In this document: in pieces, positions 49,189 to 59,113 of the stretch
Numbering within the stretch: position 1 is the first letter of the stretch
How the letters are laid out: the number at the start of each line of letters is the position of its first letter
Translations under genes and position numbers: made by a program
Notes under the pieces: model-generated
Databases searched by the model: none
What the model was told of the DNA's origin: nothing
Seen by the model: only the letters and a program-made list of their open reading frames with translations
Source: Mannheimia haemolytica
Lineage (GTDB): Bacteria; Pseudomonadota; Gammaproteobacteria; Enterobacterales; Pasteurellaceae
Length of the DNA stretch: 64,000 nt
Reading direction: 5' to 3'
NCBI GenBank assembly: GCA_900638155.1
Contig: LR134495.1
Location: 1,736,001-1,800,000 of the forward strand

Positions 49189-49221
49189 TCCGCCCTTAAT
49201 CAGGTTGTAAAAACGCGAAAC

Positions 49222-49264
49222 AATGACCGCTTGTCAAGGCTATGCTCTGCAAGCGGTCATTTTT
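49222..49264 (+). terminator. Terminator after e(P4), inverted uptake-signal pair
   Basis: A perfect 12-base stem AATGACCGCTTG (49222-49233) with 49250-49261 is followed by TTTTG. It lies 34 bases after the stop. Confidence 0.75.
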
Positions 49265-49326
49265 GTATAAAACTTTGCAAAAGTTTGTTAGGATAAAGCA
49301 AAATCCATTTTCTAAGGAAACCGATA

Positions 49327-50607
49327 ATGACAGCAATGAAAATTTCACTTTCTACTCAAAACGCCCCTGAAATTTGGGGTAAAAATGCTATTCTTTCCGC
49401 AAATGATGCGGGGTTTACCGTACATAATCCGAACAACGATTTAGCCACTATTCAAAAAGCCGCCCGCAAAATTAAAAATCAAGGTATTTCAACCGTGGAG
49501 CTGACCGGCGATAGTTGGGATTTAGAATCCTGCTGGGCGTTTCATCAAGGATTTCATTCGGTAAAAAATCAAGGCTCGGTACAATACCCAGACTTAGACG
49601 AACAGCAAGCCGAATTTGATAACCGTGTAAAATGTGCCACTTTCGTGCGTGAATTAATTAATAAGCCATCAGATAAATTAACCCCTGAAAAATTAGCCGA
49701 ACAAGCGGTCGAGTTTATCCAAAAAATGGCAAAACCGAATACGGTTTCTTACCAGATCATTCGTGGCGAAGCATTACAAGAACAAGGCTATCACGGCATT
49801 TGGACAGTTGGAAAAGGCTCTGCCAATCCGCCTGCATTCTTAGTATTAGACTTCAACCCAACCAACGATGAAAACGCACAGGTACTGGCTTGCTTGGTCG
49901 GCAAAGGCATTACCTTTGACACCGGCGGTTATAGTCTAAAACCAAGCGATAGTATGAGCACAATGCGAACCGATATGGGCGGAGCGGCACTTTTAACCGG
50001 CTCACTCGCTTTTGCCATTGCTCGAGGCTTGAATAAACGAGTGAAACTCTACCTCTGCTGTGCAGAAAATATGGTCAGCCACAATGCGTTCAAATTAGGC
50101 GATATTATCACTTACCGCAATGGCGTAACTGTTGAAGTATTAAACACCGATGCCGAAGGGCGTTTAGTGCTTGCAGATGGCTTAATTGATGCGTGCAAGC
50201 AAAATCCACAATTTATTATTGATGCTGCAACCCTCACAGGAGCAGCAAAAGTCGCAGTCGGCAATGACTACCACTCGGTGCTTTCAATGGACGACAACCT
50301 AACCGAAGCACTATTTAAGTCTGCCAAAACGGAAAATGAACCGTTCTGGCGTTTACCGTTTGAAGAATTTCACCGTGGGCAAATTGCTTCTTCCTTTGCA
50401 GACATCGCCAATATCGGCTCTGTGCCGGTGGGGGCTGGGGCAAGTACCGCCACCGCATTTTTATCTTACTTTGTAGAAAACTACCAGCAAAACTGGCTAC
50501 ATATTGACGCCTCTGCCACATTCCGCAAAACGGCGAGCGATTTATGGGCGGCAGGAGCAACCGGACTGGGAATAAGAACAGTAGCGAATTTATTGCTTTC
50601 AAAATAG
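49327..50607 (+). CDS. pepB: Aminopeptidase B (M17 family)
   Basis: PepB removes N-terminal residues from peptides in the cytoplasm. The 426-residue metallopeptidase has the metal and catalytic motifs [15 protein letters not shown] (Lys, Asp), MRTDMGGAA and the M17 signature [14 protein letters not shown]. Length and N-terminal domain ([15 protein letters not shown]) match PepB rather than the longer PepA. A GGAAA sequence lies before the ATG. Confidence 0.94.
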   Translation: MTAMKISLSTQNAPEIWGKNAILSANDAGFTVHNPNNDLATIQKAARKIKNQGISTVELTGDSWDLESCWAFHQGFHSVKNQGSVQYPDLDEQQAEFDNRVKCATFVRELINKPSDKLTPEKLAEQAVEFIQKMAKPNTVSYQIIRGEALQEQGYHGIWTVGKGSANPPAFLVLDFNPTNDENAQVLACLVGKGITFDTGGYSLKPSDSMSTMRTDMGGAALLTGSLAFAIARGLNKRVKLYLCCAENMVSHNAFKLGDIITYRNGVTVEVLNTDAEGRLVLADGLIDACKQNPQFIIDAATLTGAAKVAVGNDYHSVLSMDDNLTEALFKSAKTENEPFWRLPFEEFHRGQIASSFADIANIGSVPVGAGASTATAFLSYFVENYQQNWLHIDASATFRKTASDLWAAGATGLGIRTVANLLLSK

Positions 50608-50617
50608 AAACTTCGTA

Positions 50618-50639
50618 GGGGCAAATCACTATTTGCTCC
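50618..50639. repeat. GGGGCAAAT palindrome, degenerate member of the GGGGCGAAA family
   Basis: GGGGCAAAT (50618-50626) pairs with ATTTGCTCC (50631-50639), one wobble. Preceded by GTA like copies at 27966 and 51151. It lies between pepB and greB. Confidence 0.45.
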
Positions 50640-50657
50640 ATAAACAATTAAATAACT

Positions 50658-51140
50658 ATGGCTAAATCAAATTACATTACCCGTTCAGGCTGGCAAGCCT
50701 TAGATCAGGAATTAAAATTTCTATGGCGGGAAGAACGCCCGAAAGTAACCCAAGCGGTGTCTGATGCTGCCGCATTGGGTGATCGAAGTGAAAATGCCGA
50801 ATATATTTACGGTAAACGCCGTTTGAGGGAAATCGACCGCCGTGTGCGTTTTTTATCTAAACGGCTAGAGGTACTGCAAATTGTTGATTATCACCCTAAA
50901 CAAGAAGGCAAAGTCTTTTTCGGTGCTTGGGTGGAATTGGAAAATGAAGAGGGCGAGGCAAAACAGTACCGTATTGTTGGTTGCGATGAGTTCGACCCGG
51001 CAAAAAACTGGATTTCGATTGACTCTCCTGTCGCCCGAGCCTTAATCGGCAAACAGGTTGATGATGAAATTCGGGTAGAAACGCCGCTTGGCAAAGTGTT
51101 GCTTTATATCAATAAGATTTGGTATGAGCAAGCGAGTTAA
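50658..51140 (+). CDS. greB: Transcription elongation factor GreB
   Basis: GreB rescues backtracked RNA polymerase by stimulating transcript cleavage. The 160-residue protein has the coiled-coil N-terminal domain with the conserved acidic tip ALGDRSENAEYIYGKRRL (about 35-52) and the C-terminal FKBP-like domain (VGCDEFDPAKNWISIDSPVARALIGK). The sequence matches GreB rather than GreA (LWREERP, EYIYGKRRLREIDRRVRFLSKRL). Confidence 0.95.
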   Translation: MAKSNYITRSGWQALDQELKFLWREERPKVTQAVSDAAALGDRSENAEYIYGKRRLREIDRRVRFLSKRLEVLQIVDYHPKQEGKVFFGAWVELENEEGEAKQYRIVGCDEFDPAKNWISIDSPVARALIGKQVDDEIRVETPLGKVLLYINKIWYEQAS

Positions 51141-51150
51141 TTACCCATAA

Positions 51151-51174
51151 AGGGGCGAAAAATTTTTCGCCCCT
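51151..51174. repeat. Perfect 24-base palindrome, GGGGCGAAA family
   Basis: The arms 51151-51162 and 51163-51174 (AGGGGCGAAAAA and complement) lie between convergent greB and recB. With short T/A runs in the middle it can fold and may serve as a bidirectional transcript end. Confidence 0.65.
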
Positions 51175-51182
51175 ACACATAT

Positions 51183-54100
51183 TTACCCAAACAACCGATC
51201 CATTTCTTCAATCAACTGCTTAGCCAGCTTATCAAAATAAACGCCGTTATCGTTCTCGCCGTTCATTGCCCGTAAGAACAAGTAAGCCACGCCGCCGAAG
51301 TCTCGTTCATAATCGTATTTATCCCCCAAACGGGCAGTTAAATAGCGGTGTAGGGCAAGAGTGTAAAGCAGATATTGCAAATCATAGCGTTGTCTGCCCA
51401 TTTCCCGTTGAATATGTTCTTTCGTATAATTTTGTGGCAGATAGCCTAAGAAATTCGATTTATAGTCGATTAAATAGAATTTCCCCTCCATTTGCACGAT
51501 GCAATCGACAAAGCCTCGCACAAAACCTTCTAATTGCGGTAATTGCAATTCAGGTACGGTTTTCGCTAACGGGCTATGTTGCTTTAATAACGCATTTAAT
51601 TGGTGTAAAGCTTTATCATTTTTTAAGCATAAATAGAATTGCCATTCGTTTAATCGTTTGGTTTCATCAATCGCTTTTAAGCAGAAATTTGCCTCTGCCA
51701 AAGTGGTGGTTAGAATACGTTCAAACCATAATGCGGTTGGTTCAATCCATTCCTCGCTTAGCCCTAATTGCTCGCATACTTTAGCAACAGCCTCCCTATC
51801 AATTTGTTCGTTAAATCGGCAATGCTCAAAGAAGTGATGTAACACCGTGCCTACTTTAATGCCGTGTGGGAATTGAAATGGCGAAAAAGCGGCAGTTTCA
51901 CTTGAATAATCCGCCTCAATGCTTTCAATATGCACATCTCGATCTTGGGCTAAATCCATCACCTTTTCTGCTTTCCGTTCATTAAAACGTTCGTGTTGGG
52001 CATAAAGTGAAGTAAAGCTGGTAATTTGCCCAACGACTCGAATATTGCCACTAAAGGTTTTTGCTTGGTAATCGTCTGAAGATGGCTCCCCTTCCCACAT
52101 AGAGAAAGGCAACTCCCCTGCTACTTCAACCAAATTAGCAACAATCCGTTTTTGGTTAAAATAATCTGAAACAGGCACTTTTCCTGTAGGTATTTCCCCG
52201 TCTGCCAATAAGTAATGGAGTGGAGACCAGCCGGAAATCTCTTTCGGCAACACTAAGTTAAGCTGAGATTCCGCACGGGTTAATGCCACATACAGCAAGC
52301 GTAAGTCTTCCGCATAAGCCTCATTCTGTAACGAAAGAGTTGCCTCTTCTGAGCCTAAACACCAATCCAGCTCACCTTGCGAATTGCGATATAAACTTAA
52401 TGCTGTCTGCGTGTCGCCCTCACTTTTTTGTGAAACAAAAGGTAGCCAAACAATTGGATATTGCAAGCCTTTCGAGCCGTGAATCGTCACAATTTTGATG
52501 AGCTCCTCTTCACTTTCTAGGCGAAGTTGTTGCTCATCATTAAAATCCGGCGAATTAACTTGCTTTTCATACCATCGCAACAGTTCAGCTTCAGACTCTA
52601 ACGCTTGCGAGGTTTCCTGCAAAATTTCGGTTAAATGCAATAAATCCGTAATCAAGCGATCCGCATTTTCCAAACCTTTCAAACGTTCGATAATGCCTTG
52701 CTCTAAGTATATTTTATGCAACATCGGCAGAACGCCCTGCTCTTTCCAAATGTTGCTATATTCCACAAACTGATTGACTTTCAGATCCCAAAGTTGCTCA
52801 TTTTCCTTATAGCGGTGGATCTCTGCCGCCGTTAAGCCCCACAAGGTTGAGCCTAACGCCGATAATAACGCCTTGTAATGATACGGATTCAGTGCAGCTT
52901 GCAATAACCAACACAGTTCTGTCGCAATTTCGGAACCAAATACAGAAGCTGATTCAGCTAAATAAACTGATTTAATATTGCGTTTTGCCAACGCCTTTTT
53001 GATTCGCTTAGCTTGTGAACCTTTTCGGACTAAAATCGCAATATCTTTTGCAGCAAAGGATTGAAATTCGCCGTTTTTTTCAACCCCGAATTTGCCTTTC
53101 TCCATTGCCTCAAGTTGTTGATGAATTTGATACGCACAAATTTCAGCCAAATCATCTAATTTACTGTTTTCCGTGATGTAGCCTACAAAATGCCCTTGCT
53201 CGCTAACTAAATTGCCTTTTCGGCTATCTGCCTCCACAGGGTGAAAGCCAATATCTTCATAAAGAAACGGCGAGTTATCATTTGCAAAAGAAAACAAATT
53301 ATTGACCGCTTGCACCACTTCAGGCAAGGAACGCCAGTTTTTGCCCAATGTGAATTGTTCATCAGCCTGCTTTGCTGCTCGCAAATACGTGAAAATATCC
53401 GCTCCACGGAATTTATAGATCGACTGTTTCGGGTCACCAATCATAATAAAGCCGCTCTCTGCATTCTCCGCCATAAAAATTTGGCTGAAAATTTCATATT
53501 GAGTTAAGTCGGTGTCTTGGAACTCATCGATCATCGCAAAAGGATACATCGCCCGAATTTTCTGAGCTAAGGCTTCGCCCGTGTGTGGATTTTTCAACGC
53601 TTGGTTCAGCATTGTAAGTAAATCATCAAAACTACGTTGTGGGTGCGATTGTTTGTACTCAGCCAATTTTGCTTTGAGAGCAATTAAAAATTGATACTGC
53701 AACATCGCTGACAAGCTGTTTTCAAAACGTTCCTTGTAAGCGGTCAAAAAAGCCTGATTTTTTGCAAGATGAGGGGAATCTATCGGCTCACAGCTCTTTT
53801 TCGTGCCAGCCGCAATTTTCTCTGTAGTGAATAAATAAAGCTCTGCTGGGAAATGGTTATGTTGCGAATTAGCCCACTGGTTCATCACTTCCACACCGGC
53901 TTCAAAAGTGGTCGCTCGATACCAACCTCCGTGTAGCGTAATTTTATGCTTTAAATCGTGGCGGATAGTTTCAACCAGTTCATCTGAATGCGTTTTCCAA
54001 TAGGATTTCACCTCATTAATAAACTGCTGATATTGAGCCAAATGCTCGGCAATATCTTGATTTAAAGAGGCATTTGGTTCAGGTAATTCAGTAGATAAAT

Positions 54101-54707
54101 AACGCCTTACCGCATTGAGGGCATATTCCGGCGTACCAAGTTGTTCGGCAACCGCATAAGTGATGGCTAAATCTTGCGGATAGAATTGCTCTCGCCAGAC
54201 TTCTTCACTTAATTTTTTAAGTAGATCACTTTGGTTTGGCTGTAAATCCAAGTCAAACCGCACGCCCGACTCAAACGCAAACTGAACCAGCATTTTTTGA
54301 CAAAAGCCGTGAATGGTAAACACGCTGGCGGTGTCCATTTCCCGTTCGGCAATGCTTAAACGTAACAATGCTTCGTGAATATTCGGAATGAGCGGATAAA
54401 TCTGTGCCAAAAAATCCAGATTGTTTCGATAGGATTTTGTACTTTCCACTTCCAAACCATCGGCTTGATCTTTTAAAAAGTCGGCACATTGCTGAATATT
54501 TTTACGGATACGGTTTTTCAACTCTTCGGTTGCGGCTTTGGTAAAAGTTACCACCAAAATTTGTTCTACCGTTAATGGGGAGCAACCAATTCCGAGCAAT
54601 AAACGCAAATAGAGGTTGGCGATGGTGAACGTTTTCCCCGTACCGGCGGAAGCCTCGATTAGCACCGATTTATTCAACGGTAAGTCGATAGGATTTAGAT
54701 TTTTCAT
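51183..54707 (-). CDS. recB: Exodeoxyribonuclease V beta subunit RecB
   Basis: RecB is the 3'-5' helicase and nuclease subunit of RecBCD for double-strand break repair. The 1174-residue protein has Walker A EASAGTGKTFTIANLY near residue 18, IDEFQDTD (motif II), GDPKQSIYKFRGADI, TIHGSKGLQYPIVWLPF, LLYVALTRAE, and the C-terminal nuclease motif VDCIVQMEGKFYLIDYKSN. Length matches E. coli (1180). The ATG at 54707 is preferred over an in-frame TTG. recC and recD are not adjacent in this window. Confidence 0.95.
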   Translation of the reverse strand: MKNLNPIDLPLNKSVLIEASAGTGKTFTIANLYLRLLLGIGCSPLTVEQILVVTFTKAATEELKNRIRKNIQQCADFLKDQADGLEVESTKSYRNNLDFLAQIYPLIPNIHEALLRLSIAEREMDTASVFTIHGFCQKMLVQFAFESGVRFDLDLQPNQSDLLKKLSEEVWREQFYPQDLAITYAVAEQLGTPEYALNAVRRYLSTELPEPNASLNQDIAEHLAQYQQFINEVKSYWKTHSDELVETIRHDLKHKITLHGGWYRATTFEAGVEVMNQWANSQHNHFPAELYLFTTEKIAAGTKKSCEPIDSPHLAKNQAFLTAYKERFENSLSAMLQYQFLIALKAKLAEYKQSHPQRSFDDLLTMLNQALKNPHTGEALAQKIRAMYPFAMIDEFQDTDLTQYEIFSQIFMAENAESGFIMIGDPKQSIYKFRGADIFTYLRAAKQADEQFTLGKNWRSLPEVVQAVNNLFSFANDNSPFLYEDIGFHPVEADSRKGNLVSEQGHFVGYITENSKLDDLAEICAYQIHQQLEAMEKGKFGVEKNGEFQSFAAKDIAILVRKGSQAKRIKKALAKRNIKSVYLAESASVFGSEIATELCWLLQAALNPYHYKALLSALGSTLWGLTAAEIHRYKENEQLWDLKVNQFVEYSNIWKEQGVLPMLHKIYLEQGIIERLKGLENADRLITDLLHLTEILQETSQALESEAELLRWYEKQVNSPDFNDEQQLRLESEEELIKIVTIHGSKGLQYPIVWLPFVSQKSEGDTQTALSLYRNSQGELDWCLGSEEATLSLQNEAYAEDLRLLYVALTRAESQLNLVLPKEISGWSPLHYLLADGEIPTGKVPVSDYFNQKRIVANLVEVAGELPFSMWEGEPSSDDYQAKTFSGNIRVVGQITSFTSLYAQHERFNERKAEKVMDLAQDRDVHIESIEADYSSETAAFSPFQFPHGIKVGTVLHHFFEHCRFNEQIDREAVAKVCEQLGLSEEWIEPTALWFERILTTTLAEANFCLKAIDETKRLNEWQFYLCLKNDKALHQLNALLKQHSPLAKTVPELQLPQLEGFVRGFVDCIVQMEGKFYLIDYKSNFLGYLPQNYTKEHIQREMGRQRYDLQYLLYTLALHRYLTARLGDKYDYERDFGGVAYLFLRAMNGENDNGVYFDKLAKQLIEEMDRLFG

Positions 54708-54730
54708 CAGCAAAGTTATCTTCTAAAAGT

Positions 54731-54760
54731 GAAAATCTCTGCTATGTTCCATAGCAGAGA
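54731..54760 (-). terminator. Terminator after norM
   Basis: An 11-base perfect stem (54736-54746 with 54750-54760) around a 3-base loop is followed on the minus strand by ATTTTC. It separates norM from recB. Confidence 0.8.
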
Positions 54761-54765
54761 ATCTG

Positions 54766-56157
54766 TTATTTAATCCGTTCTAATTTTGCAATTAATTGTG
54801 CTTTTGGCACCGCTTGTATTTTTCGCATTTGCCATAATAACAAGCCACCAGCCAAACTTAAGCCGATACAAAAGACTAACCAAAAACCTTGAGCAGCCAT
54901 TGGTTGTACAATCCAATCGGTTCTTGCCAAAATGTAGCCCAGCGGCATACTCACCCCCCAATAACAAAACAGAGTAACGTATAAAATCGGTTGGGTATGT
55001 TTATAGCCACGTAAAATCCCGTTTGCTACCGCTTGAATGGCATCCGGTATTTGATAAACCGCCGCAAAAATCAATAAATGAGCGGTAATCGCAATCGAAA
55101 TCGGGTTGTTGGTAAACGCAAAAGGGATAACATTTTTCAACAAAATAATAATGATGGCGGCAATAATAGCTAAAGCGGTTGCGGTAATCAGTGCGTGGTA
55201 ACTTAAGATTTTCGCCCCCTCCACATTTTGCTGCCCAAGTGTTTGTCCGATCATAATGGTGGTTGCAATGCCAAACGACATCGGAATCATAAAAAACAGC
55301 GAGCTGGTTTGCAATGCAGCTTGGTGGCTAGCCACCACCTGTGAACCAAGTGGTGACAGAAACAGCGATGAGGTAGAAAACAGCATTACTTCGGTAAAAA
55401 TCGCAAAGGCAATCGGCAGCCCTAATTTGCAAAGTTTTAGCAAAATTTGACCGCTTGGGGCATCAATCCATTTCTCAAACAAACGAATATCTTTTTGGGC
55501 GGAATTGGTGTAGCAATAATGCAACAACATAAAAAACATAATCCAGTTCACAATTGCGGTTGCTACACCACAGCCTACCGCTCCCATTTCAGGCAAGCCA
55601 AATTTGCCGAAAATGAAAATATAGTTTAGCGGAATGTTCAGCAATAAACCGAAAAAGGTAATCCGCATCGCAGGTTTAGGGTTGGATAAGCCGTCATTCA
55701 TACAACGTAAACTCACCGCCAGCAAAGCAGGAATAAGCCCAATTGCCATTACTGCTAAATATTGTTGCGATTTGATTGAAAATTCAGCCGGTGTTTGCAT
55801 TAAATCTAAAATCAGATGGCTGTTTAGGAAAATTGCCATTAATGGAATAGACATTGCAAACACAATCCAATAGCCCTGCCTTACTTGGTTAGCAATTAAA
55901 TGGCGATTGCTCGAGCCGTTTAAGTAAGAAACGGTTGGGGTAATTGCATTCAGCAACCCTAACACAAACAGAAAGAGCGGAAAGTAAATCGAATTACTTA
56001 CCGCAATCGCCGAGACATCATCATCACTTACCAAGCCAGCCATTACAATATCCGCCAGCCCCATTCCGGAAGCTGAAAGCTGGGAAATAAAAATGGGTAG
56101 GGATAGTTTAAATAGTTTGCGGGCATTTTCAGGATATTCTTGCCATCTTAAGTTCAT
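54766..56157 (-). CDS. norM: MATE-family multidrug efflux transporter NorM
   Basis: This 463-residue inner-membrane antiporter has twelve hydrophobic helices in two halves. The start RKLFKLSLPIFISQLSASGMGLADIVMAGLVS is the typical MATE first-helix region with conserved Asp and Met, and PIAFAIFTEVMLFSTSSLF repeats it in the second half. Such pumps export cationic drugs and dyes with Na+ or H+ coupling. The cation is not predictable here. Confidence 0.9.
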   Translation of the reverse strand: MNLRWQEYPENARKLFKLSLPIFISQLSASGMGLADIVMAGLVSDDDVSAIAVSNSIYFPLFLFVLGLLNAITPTVSYLNGSSNRHLIANQVRQGYWIVFAMSIPLMAIFLNSHLILDLMQTPAEFSIKSQQYLAVMAIGLIPALLAVSLRCMNDGLSNPKPAMRITFFGLLLNIPLNYIFIFGKFGLPEMGAVGCGVATAIVNWIMFFMLLHYCYTNSAQKDIRLFEKWIDAPSGQILLKLCKLGLPIAFAIFTEVMLFSTSSLFLSPLGSQVVASHQAALQTSSLFFMIPMSFGIATTIMIGQTLGQQNVEGAKILSYHALITATALAIIAAIIIILLKNVIPFAFTNNPISIAITAHLLIFAAVYQIPDAIQAVANGILRGYKHTQPILYVTLFCYWGVSMPLGYILARTDWIVQPMAAQGFWLVFCIGLSLAGGLLLWQMRKIQAVPKAQLIAKLERIK

Positions 56158-56239
56158 GGTTTAATCTCTCAAAATCTAAGTATGTTTTTATGATTGTACC
56201 TTAGAAAGCGGTCGTTTTTGCCAAATTTTTTGCAACTCA

Positions 56240-56276
56240 AAAGAGAAAGCCTCTAAAGATTGCTCCCTAGAGGCTT
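56240..56276 (-). terminator. Terminator after the potD-like gene
   Basis: A 9-base stem (AAGCCTCTA 56247-56255 with 56268-56276) is followed on the minus strand by TCTCTTTTG. It is 23 bases after the stop. Confidence 0.7.
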
Positions 56277-56298
56277 CAGAATTAATCAGCTATTATTT

Positions 56299-57393
56299 TT
56301 ATTTTGCTGCTTTTAACTCTTGGTAGTATTTTTCGTAAAGCTCAATTGCATCACCAACATCATCTTGCCATTGAGATTTTTGTAAAACCTCTGCAGATGG
56401 GTAAATTGCTGTATCTTCAGTAATTTCTTTCGGTAATACTTTTAATGCTTCTACGTTTGAAGTTGGGTAACCAATCGCTAACGTTAATTTTTCAGCTACT
56501 TTTGCACTTAATAAGTAGTTGATTAATTTATGTGCATTTTCTTTGTTTTTCGCATTTGCCGGAATGGCTAAAGTATCGACCCAAAGCACAGGACCTTCTT
56601 TCGGGAATACCATATCAACCGGTGCGTTTTCTTTCTTCGCAATACGTACAGAACCGTTCCATAACTGACCTACAGAAACCTCACCAGCAATAAATGAGTT
56701 TGCCGGGTTATCAGAGGTAAATGAAAGCACATTTGGACGTAATTTTTTCAACTCTTCAAAGGCTTCTTTGATTTCATCCGGATTAGTTGTATTTGGATTT
56801 TTACCTAATTTTAATAACGCAATGTTGAATACTTCACGAGCATCATCTAATAATTGTACTTTACCTGCAAATTCAGGTTTCCACAAATCACCCCAAGAAG
56901 TGAATGTTTCACCTTTGTAATCTGCCGTATTAAATGCAATACCCGGTGCACCTAATAATTGAGGTAATGAATATTTGTTGCCTTGATCGTAAGGTTTATT
57001 TAACCAATCTTGGTTTAATTCTTTAATAACCGGAAGTTGTGCGTGATCTAATTCCGCTAACATTCCTTCTTTCGCCATTTTAGATACAAAGTAGTTTGAT
57101 GGAGCAATTACATCATAACCGCCATCTTTGCCTTGTAATTTTAATTTAGCGTACATTGTTTCGTTAGATTCAAGACTTGAAACTTCAACTTTAATGCCGG
57201 TTTCTTTCGTAAATTCATCTAACAAACCTTCAGGCACATATTCAGTCCAAGTATAAAGGTGAACTGTTTGATTTGTTGCTTGAGGTTTCGCTTCAGCCGC
57301 AGTTGCTTTTGGCTCTGCCGCTTTTTCTTCATTACACGCTGTTAATGCAACTGTTGCTAAACCTGCTGCAAATAAACCCGCTAATTTTTTCAT
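56299..57393 (-). CDS. potD: Spermidine/putrescine-binding protein, PotD-like lipoprotein
   Basis: This 364-residue extracytoplasmic solute-binding protein belongs to the PotD/PotF family. The signal peptide ends in a lipobox ALTAC (Cys20), so it is probably a lipoprotein rather than a free periplasmic protein. The polyamine-binding fold is marked by VHLYTWTEYVPEGLLDEFTKETGIKVEVS, GYDVIAPSNYFVSKM and LWNGSVRIA. No permease or ATPase genes flank it. GGAG precedes the ATG. A G9 tract lies in its putative promoter. The ligand is inferred from the family. Confidence 0.88.
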   Translation of the reverse strand: MKKLAGLFAAGLATVALTACNEEKAAEPKATAAEAKPQATNQTVHLYTWTEYVPEGLLDEFTKETGIKVEVSSLESNETMYAKLKLQGKDGGYDVIAPSNYFVSKMAKEGMLAELDHAQLPVIKELNQDWLNKPYDQGNKYSLPQLLGAPGIAFNTADYKGETFTSWGDLWKPEFAGKVQLLDDAREVFNIALLKLGKNPNTTNPDEIKEAFEELKKLRPNVLSFTSDNPANSFIAGEVSVGQLWNGSVRIAKKENAPVDMVFPKEGPVLWVDTLAIPANAKNKENAHKLINYLLSAKVAEKLTLAIGYPTSNVEALKVLPKEITEDTAIYPSAEVLQKSQWQDDVGDAIELYEKYYQELKAAK

Positions 57394-57463
57394 TTAAGTT
57401 TTCTCCGTTAAAGAAAAGTGATTAAAAAATATAGCCTTGCCTAAGGGCAGAAAAGACTAGGGC

Positions 57464-57491
57464 ATTTTAAGCCCCCCCCCGTATTTTGCAA
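57464..57491 (-). promoter_or_regulatory. Candidate phase-variable promoter of potD with G9 spacer tract
   Basis: On the minus strand TTGCAA (57491-57486), a 16-base spacer that contains nine consecutive G (57480-57472), and TAAAAT (57469-57464) form a sigma-70-like promoter 71 bases before the potD ATG. Loss or gain of G by slippage would change spacing; G10 would give the optimal 17. The hexamers are matched by eye. Confidence 0.55.
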
Positions 57492-57541
57492 GCCTTTTCT
57501 GATTAAAAAGTGAATTATTTTCGCAAAAAGAAAGAGATATG

Positions 57542-57569
57542 CTTGAAATCCCTTAATTTATCGCTATAT
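57542..57569 (+). promoter_or_regulatory. Candidate sigma-32 heat-shock promoter of grpE
   Basis: CTTGAAA (57542-57548), 13 bases, then CGCTATAT (57562-57569) match the RpoH consensus CTTGAAA-N13/14-CCCCATNT, with all seven bases in the -35 box. It lies 45 bases before grpE, a known heat-shock gene. Confidence 0.7.
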
Positions 57570-57614
57570 TAAGGAAGATTTACATTTCCAGATTAATCTT
57601 TTAAAGGATAAAAA

Positions 57615-58211
57615 ATGACCACTCAAAATGAACACTTACAAGAAGAAGTAAAACAAGAAGAAATTCAACCTGAAGTTGTAACTGAAGAAACTCAAGCGGA
57701 AGAACAAAATACACCTCAAGAAGAACCGTTAGCTCTCGCTCAAGCTCGAATTGCCGAGTTAGAAGCCTATATTGCAGAAGCCGACAAACGTGAGCAAGAT
57801 ATTCAACTACGAGCTCAAGCGGAAATTCAAAATATCCGCCGCCGTGCAGAGCAAGATGTTGAAAAAGCTCACAAATTCGCTTTAGAAAAATTCTCTAAGG
57901 AATTATTAACTGTAGTTGATAACCTTGAGCGTGGTTTAGATGCCCTTGATAAAGCCGTAACCGATGAAACCACTCAAGCATTGGTTGACGGTGTTGAAAT
58001 GACCCATAAAGAATTCATCAATACGCTGGCTAAATTTGGTGTGGTGGCAATTGGCGAAGTGGGCGAGGCATTTAACCCTGAATTGCACGAAGCTATTTCA
58101 ATGCAACCTGCCGAAGGAATTGAAGCGAACCATATCAGCAGCGTTCTACAAAAAGGCTACACGCTTCACGGACGAGTGATTCGCCCTGCTATGGTGATGG
58201 TGGCAAACTAA
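57615..58211 (+). CDS. grpE: Nucleotide exchange factor GrpE
   Basis: GrpE releases ADP from DnaK in the Hsp70 cycle. The 198-residue protein has an acidic N-terminus (about 1-40), a long coiled coil (about 41-100), and the C-terminal beta domain with [18 protein letters not shown] and [27 protein letters not shown] precedes the ATG. A sigma-32 promoter lies upstream. dnaK and dnaJ are not in this window. Confidence 0.95.
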   Translation: MTTQNEHLQEEVKQEEIQPEVVTEETQAEEQNTPQEEPLALAQARIAELEAYIAEADKREQDIQLRAQAEIQNIRRRAEQDVEKAHKFALEKFSKELLTVVDNLERGLDALDKAVTDETTQALVDGVEMTHKEFINTLAKFGVVAIGEVGEAFNPELHEAISMQPAEGIEANHISSVLQKGYTLHGRVIRPAMVMVAN

Positions 58212-58307
58212 ATTGTAAATTTTCGACGAAGATTGCAAAATCAGCCAAAACTTGCTCTTGTGGTTGTGCTAAATTAAATGCACTTCAACTGCAACAGGAG
58301 CTACAAA

Positions 58308-58598
58308 ATGGAAGCAACAATGAGCTTAAAATTTGATAAATTACGCTTTGTGAAAAAGCTACAAGAAGCCAATCAATCGCCTGAGATTGCCGAAGCTTTT
58401 GCAGACGCATTAGATGATGCGTTAGAACAGAGCCAATCAGCATTAGCAACCAAGCAAGATCTCAAAGAACTAAAAGCAGAAATTCGAACCGAAATTTCTC
58501 AACTTGAAGTGAGATTAACCTCGTCAATGTATAAAATGGCAGGATTTATTTTAGCTGGTGTGGGAGTGCTTATGGGGCTGATGAAATTTATCAACTAA
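58308..58598 (+). CDS. Small coiled-coil membrane protein (DUF1640-like)
   Basis: This is a 96-residue protein. The N-terminus FDKLRFVKKLQEANQSPEIAEAFADALDDAL is followed by a charged coiled coil (about 45-70) and one C-terminal membrane helix (MAGFILAGVGVLMGLMKF). This matches the DUF1640 (CCDC90-like) layout, whose bacterial function is unknown. AGGAG at 58296-58300 fixes the ATG at 58308 rather than the longer frame. Confidence 0.75.
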   Translation: MEATMSLKFDKLRFVKKLQEANQSPEIAEAFADALDDALEQSQSALATKQDLKELKAEIRTEISQLEVRLTSSMYKMAGFILAGVGVLMGLMKFIN

Positions 58599-58618
58599 CA
58601 CTCATTTCCTTTAATCTA

Positions 58619-58644
58619 CCCTTACCTTTGAGGTAAGGGTTTTT
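58619..58644 (+). terminator. Terminator after the DUF1640-like gene
   Basis: CCCTTACCT (58619-58627) pairs perfectly with 58631-58639 around a 3-base loop and is followed by five T residues. Confidence 0.9.
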
Positions 58645-58660
58645 ACATTTTTAAATCGCT

Positions 58661-59113
58661 ATGACATTACAATTTAATTCTGTTGCCCTACTTTTAGTGG
58701 TATTAATTGTACTTGGTTTAATCAGCCAAAACAGTGCCGTAACTATTTCAGCAGCGGTGTTGCTGATTATGCAACAAACCTTACTTTCTAAATTTATTCC
58801 TTTTGTCGATCAATACGGCTTAAAAATCGGGATTATCATTTTAACCATCGGCGTACTTAGTCCATTGGTTTCAGGGCGAATTACGCTCCCCGAACTTGCC
58901 CAACTGCTGAACTGGAAAATGGCACTCTCAATAATTGCCGGCGTGCTGGTAGCGTGGCTAGGTGGCAGAGGCGTGAATTTAATGGGCAACCAACCGGTGC
59001 TGGTGACTGGGCTTTTAATCGGCACGGTGATCGGTGTGGCGTTCTTAAAAGGTGTACCGGTCGGACCGTTGATTGCGGCAGGGATTTTGTCGTTGGTATT
59101 AGGGAAATCGTGA
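58661..59113 (+). CDS. DUF441 (YeaL-type) membrane protein
   Basis: This is a 150-residue inner-membrane protein with four hydrophobic helices. The sequence [29 protein letters not shown] and [66 protein letters not shown] core match the DUF441 family, which has no known function. Its stop overlaps the hrpA start (TGATG), so the two are translationally linked. Confidence 0.85.
   Translation: MTLQFNSVALLLVVLIVLGLISQNSAVTISAAVLLIMQQTLLSKFIPFVDQYGLKIGIIILTIGVLSPLVSGRITLPELAQLLNWKMALSIIAGVLVAWLGGRGVNLMGNQPVLVTGLLIGTVIGVAFLKGVPVGPLIAAGILSLVLGKS

Noticed and set aside
58954..59112. In-frame N-terminal extension of hrpA inside the DUF441 gene
   Set aside because: The extension reads through a conserved membrane protein in another frame; the TGATG overlap start at 59113 matches HrpA family length.
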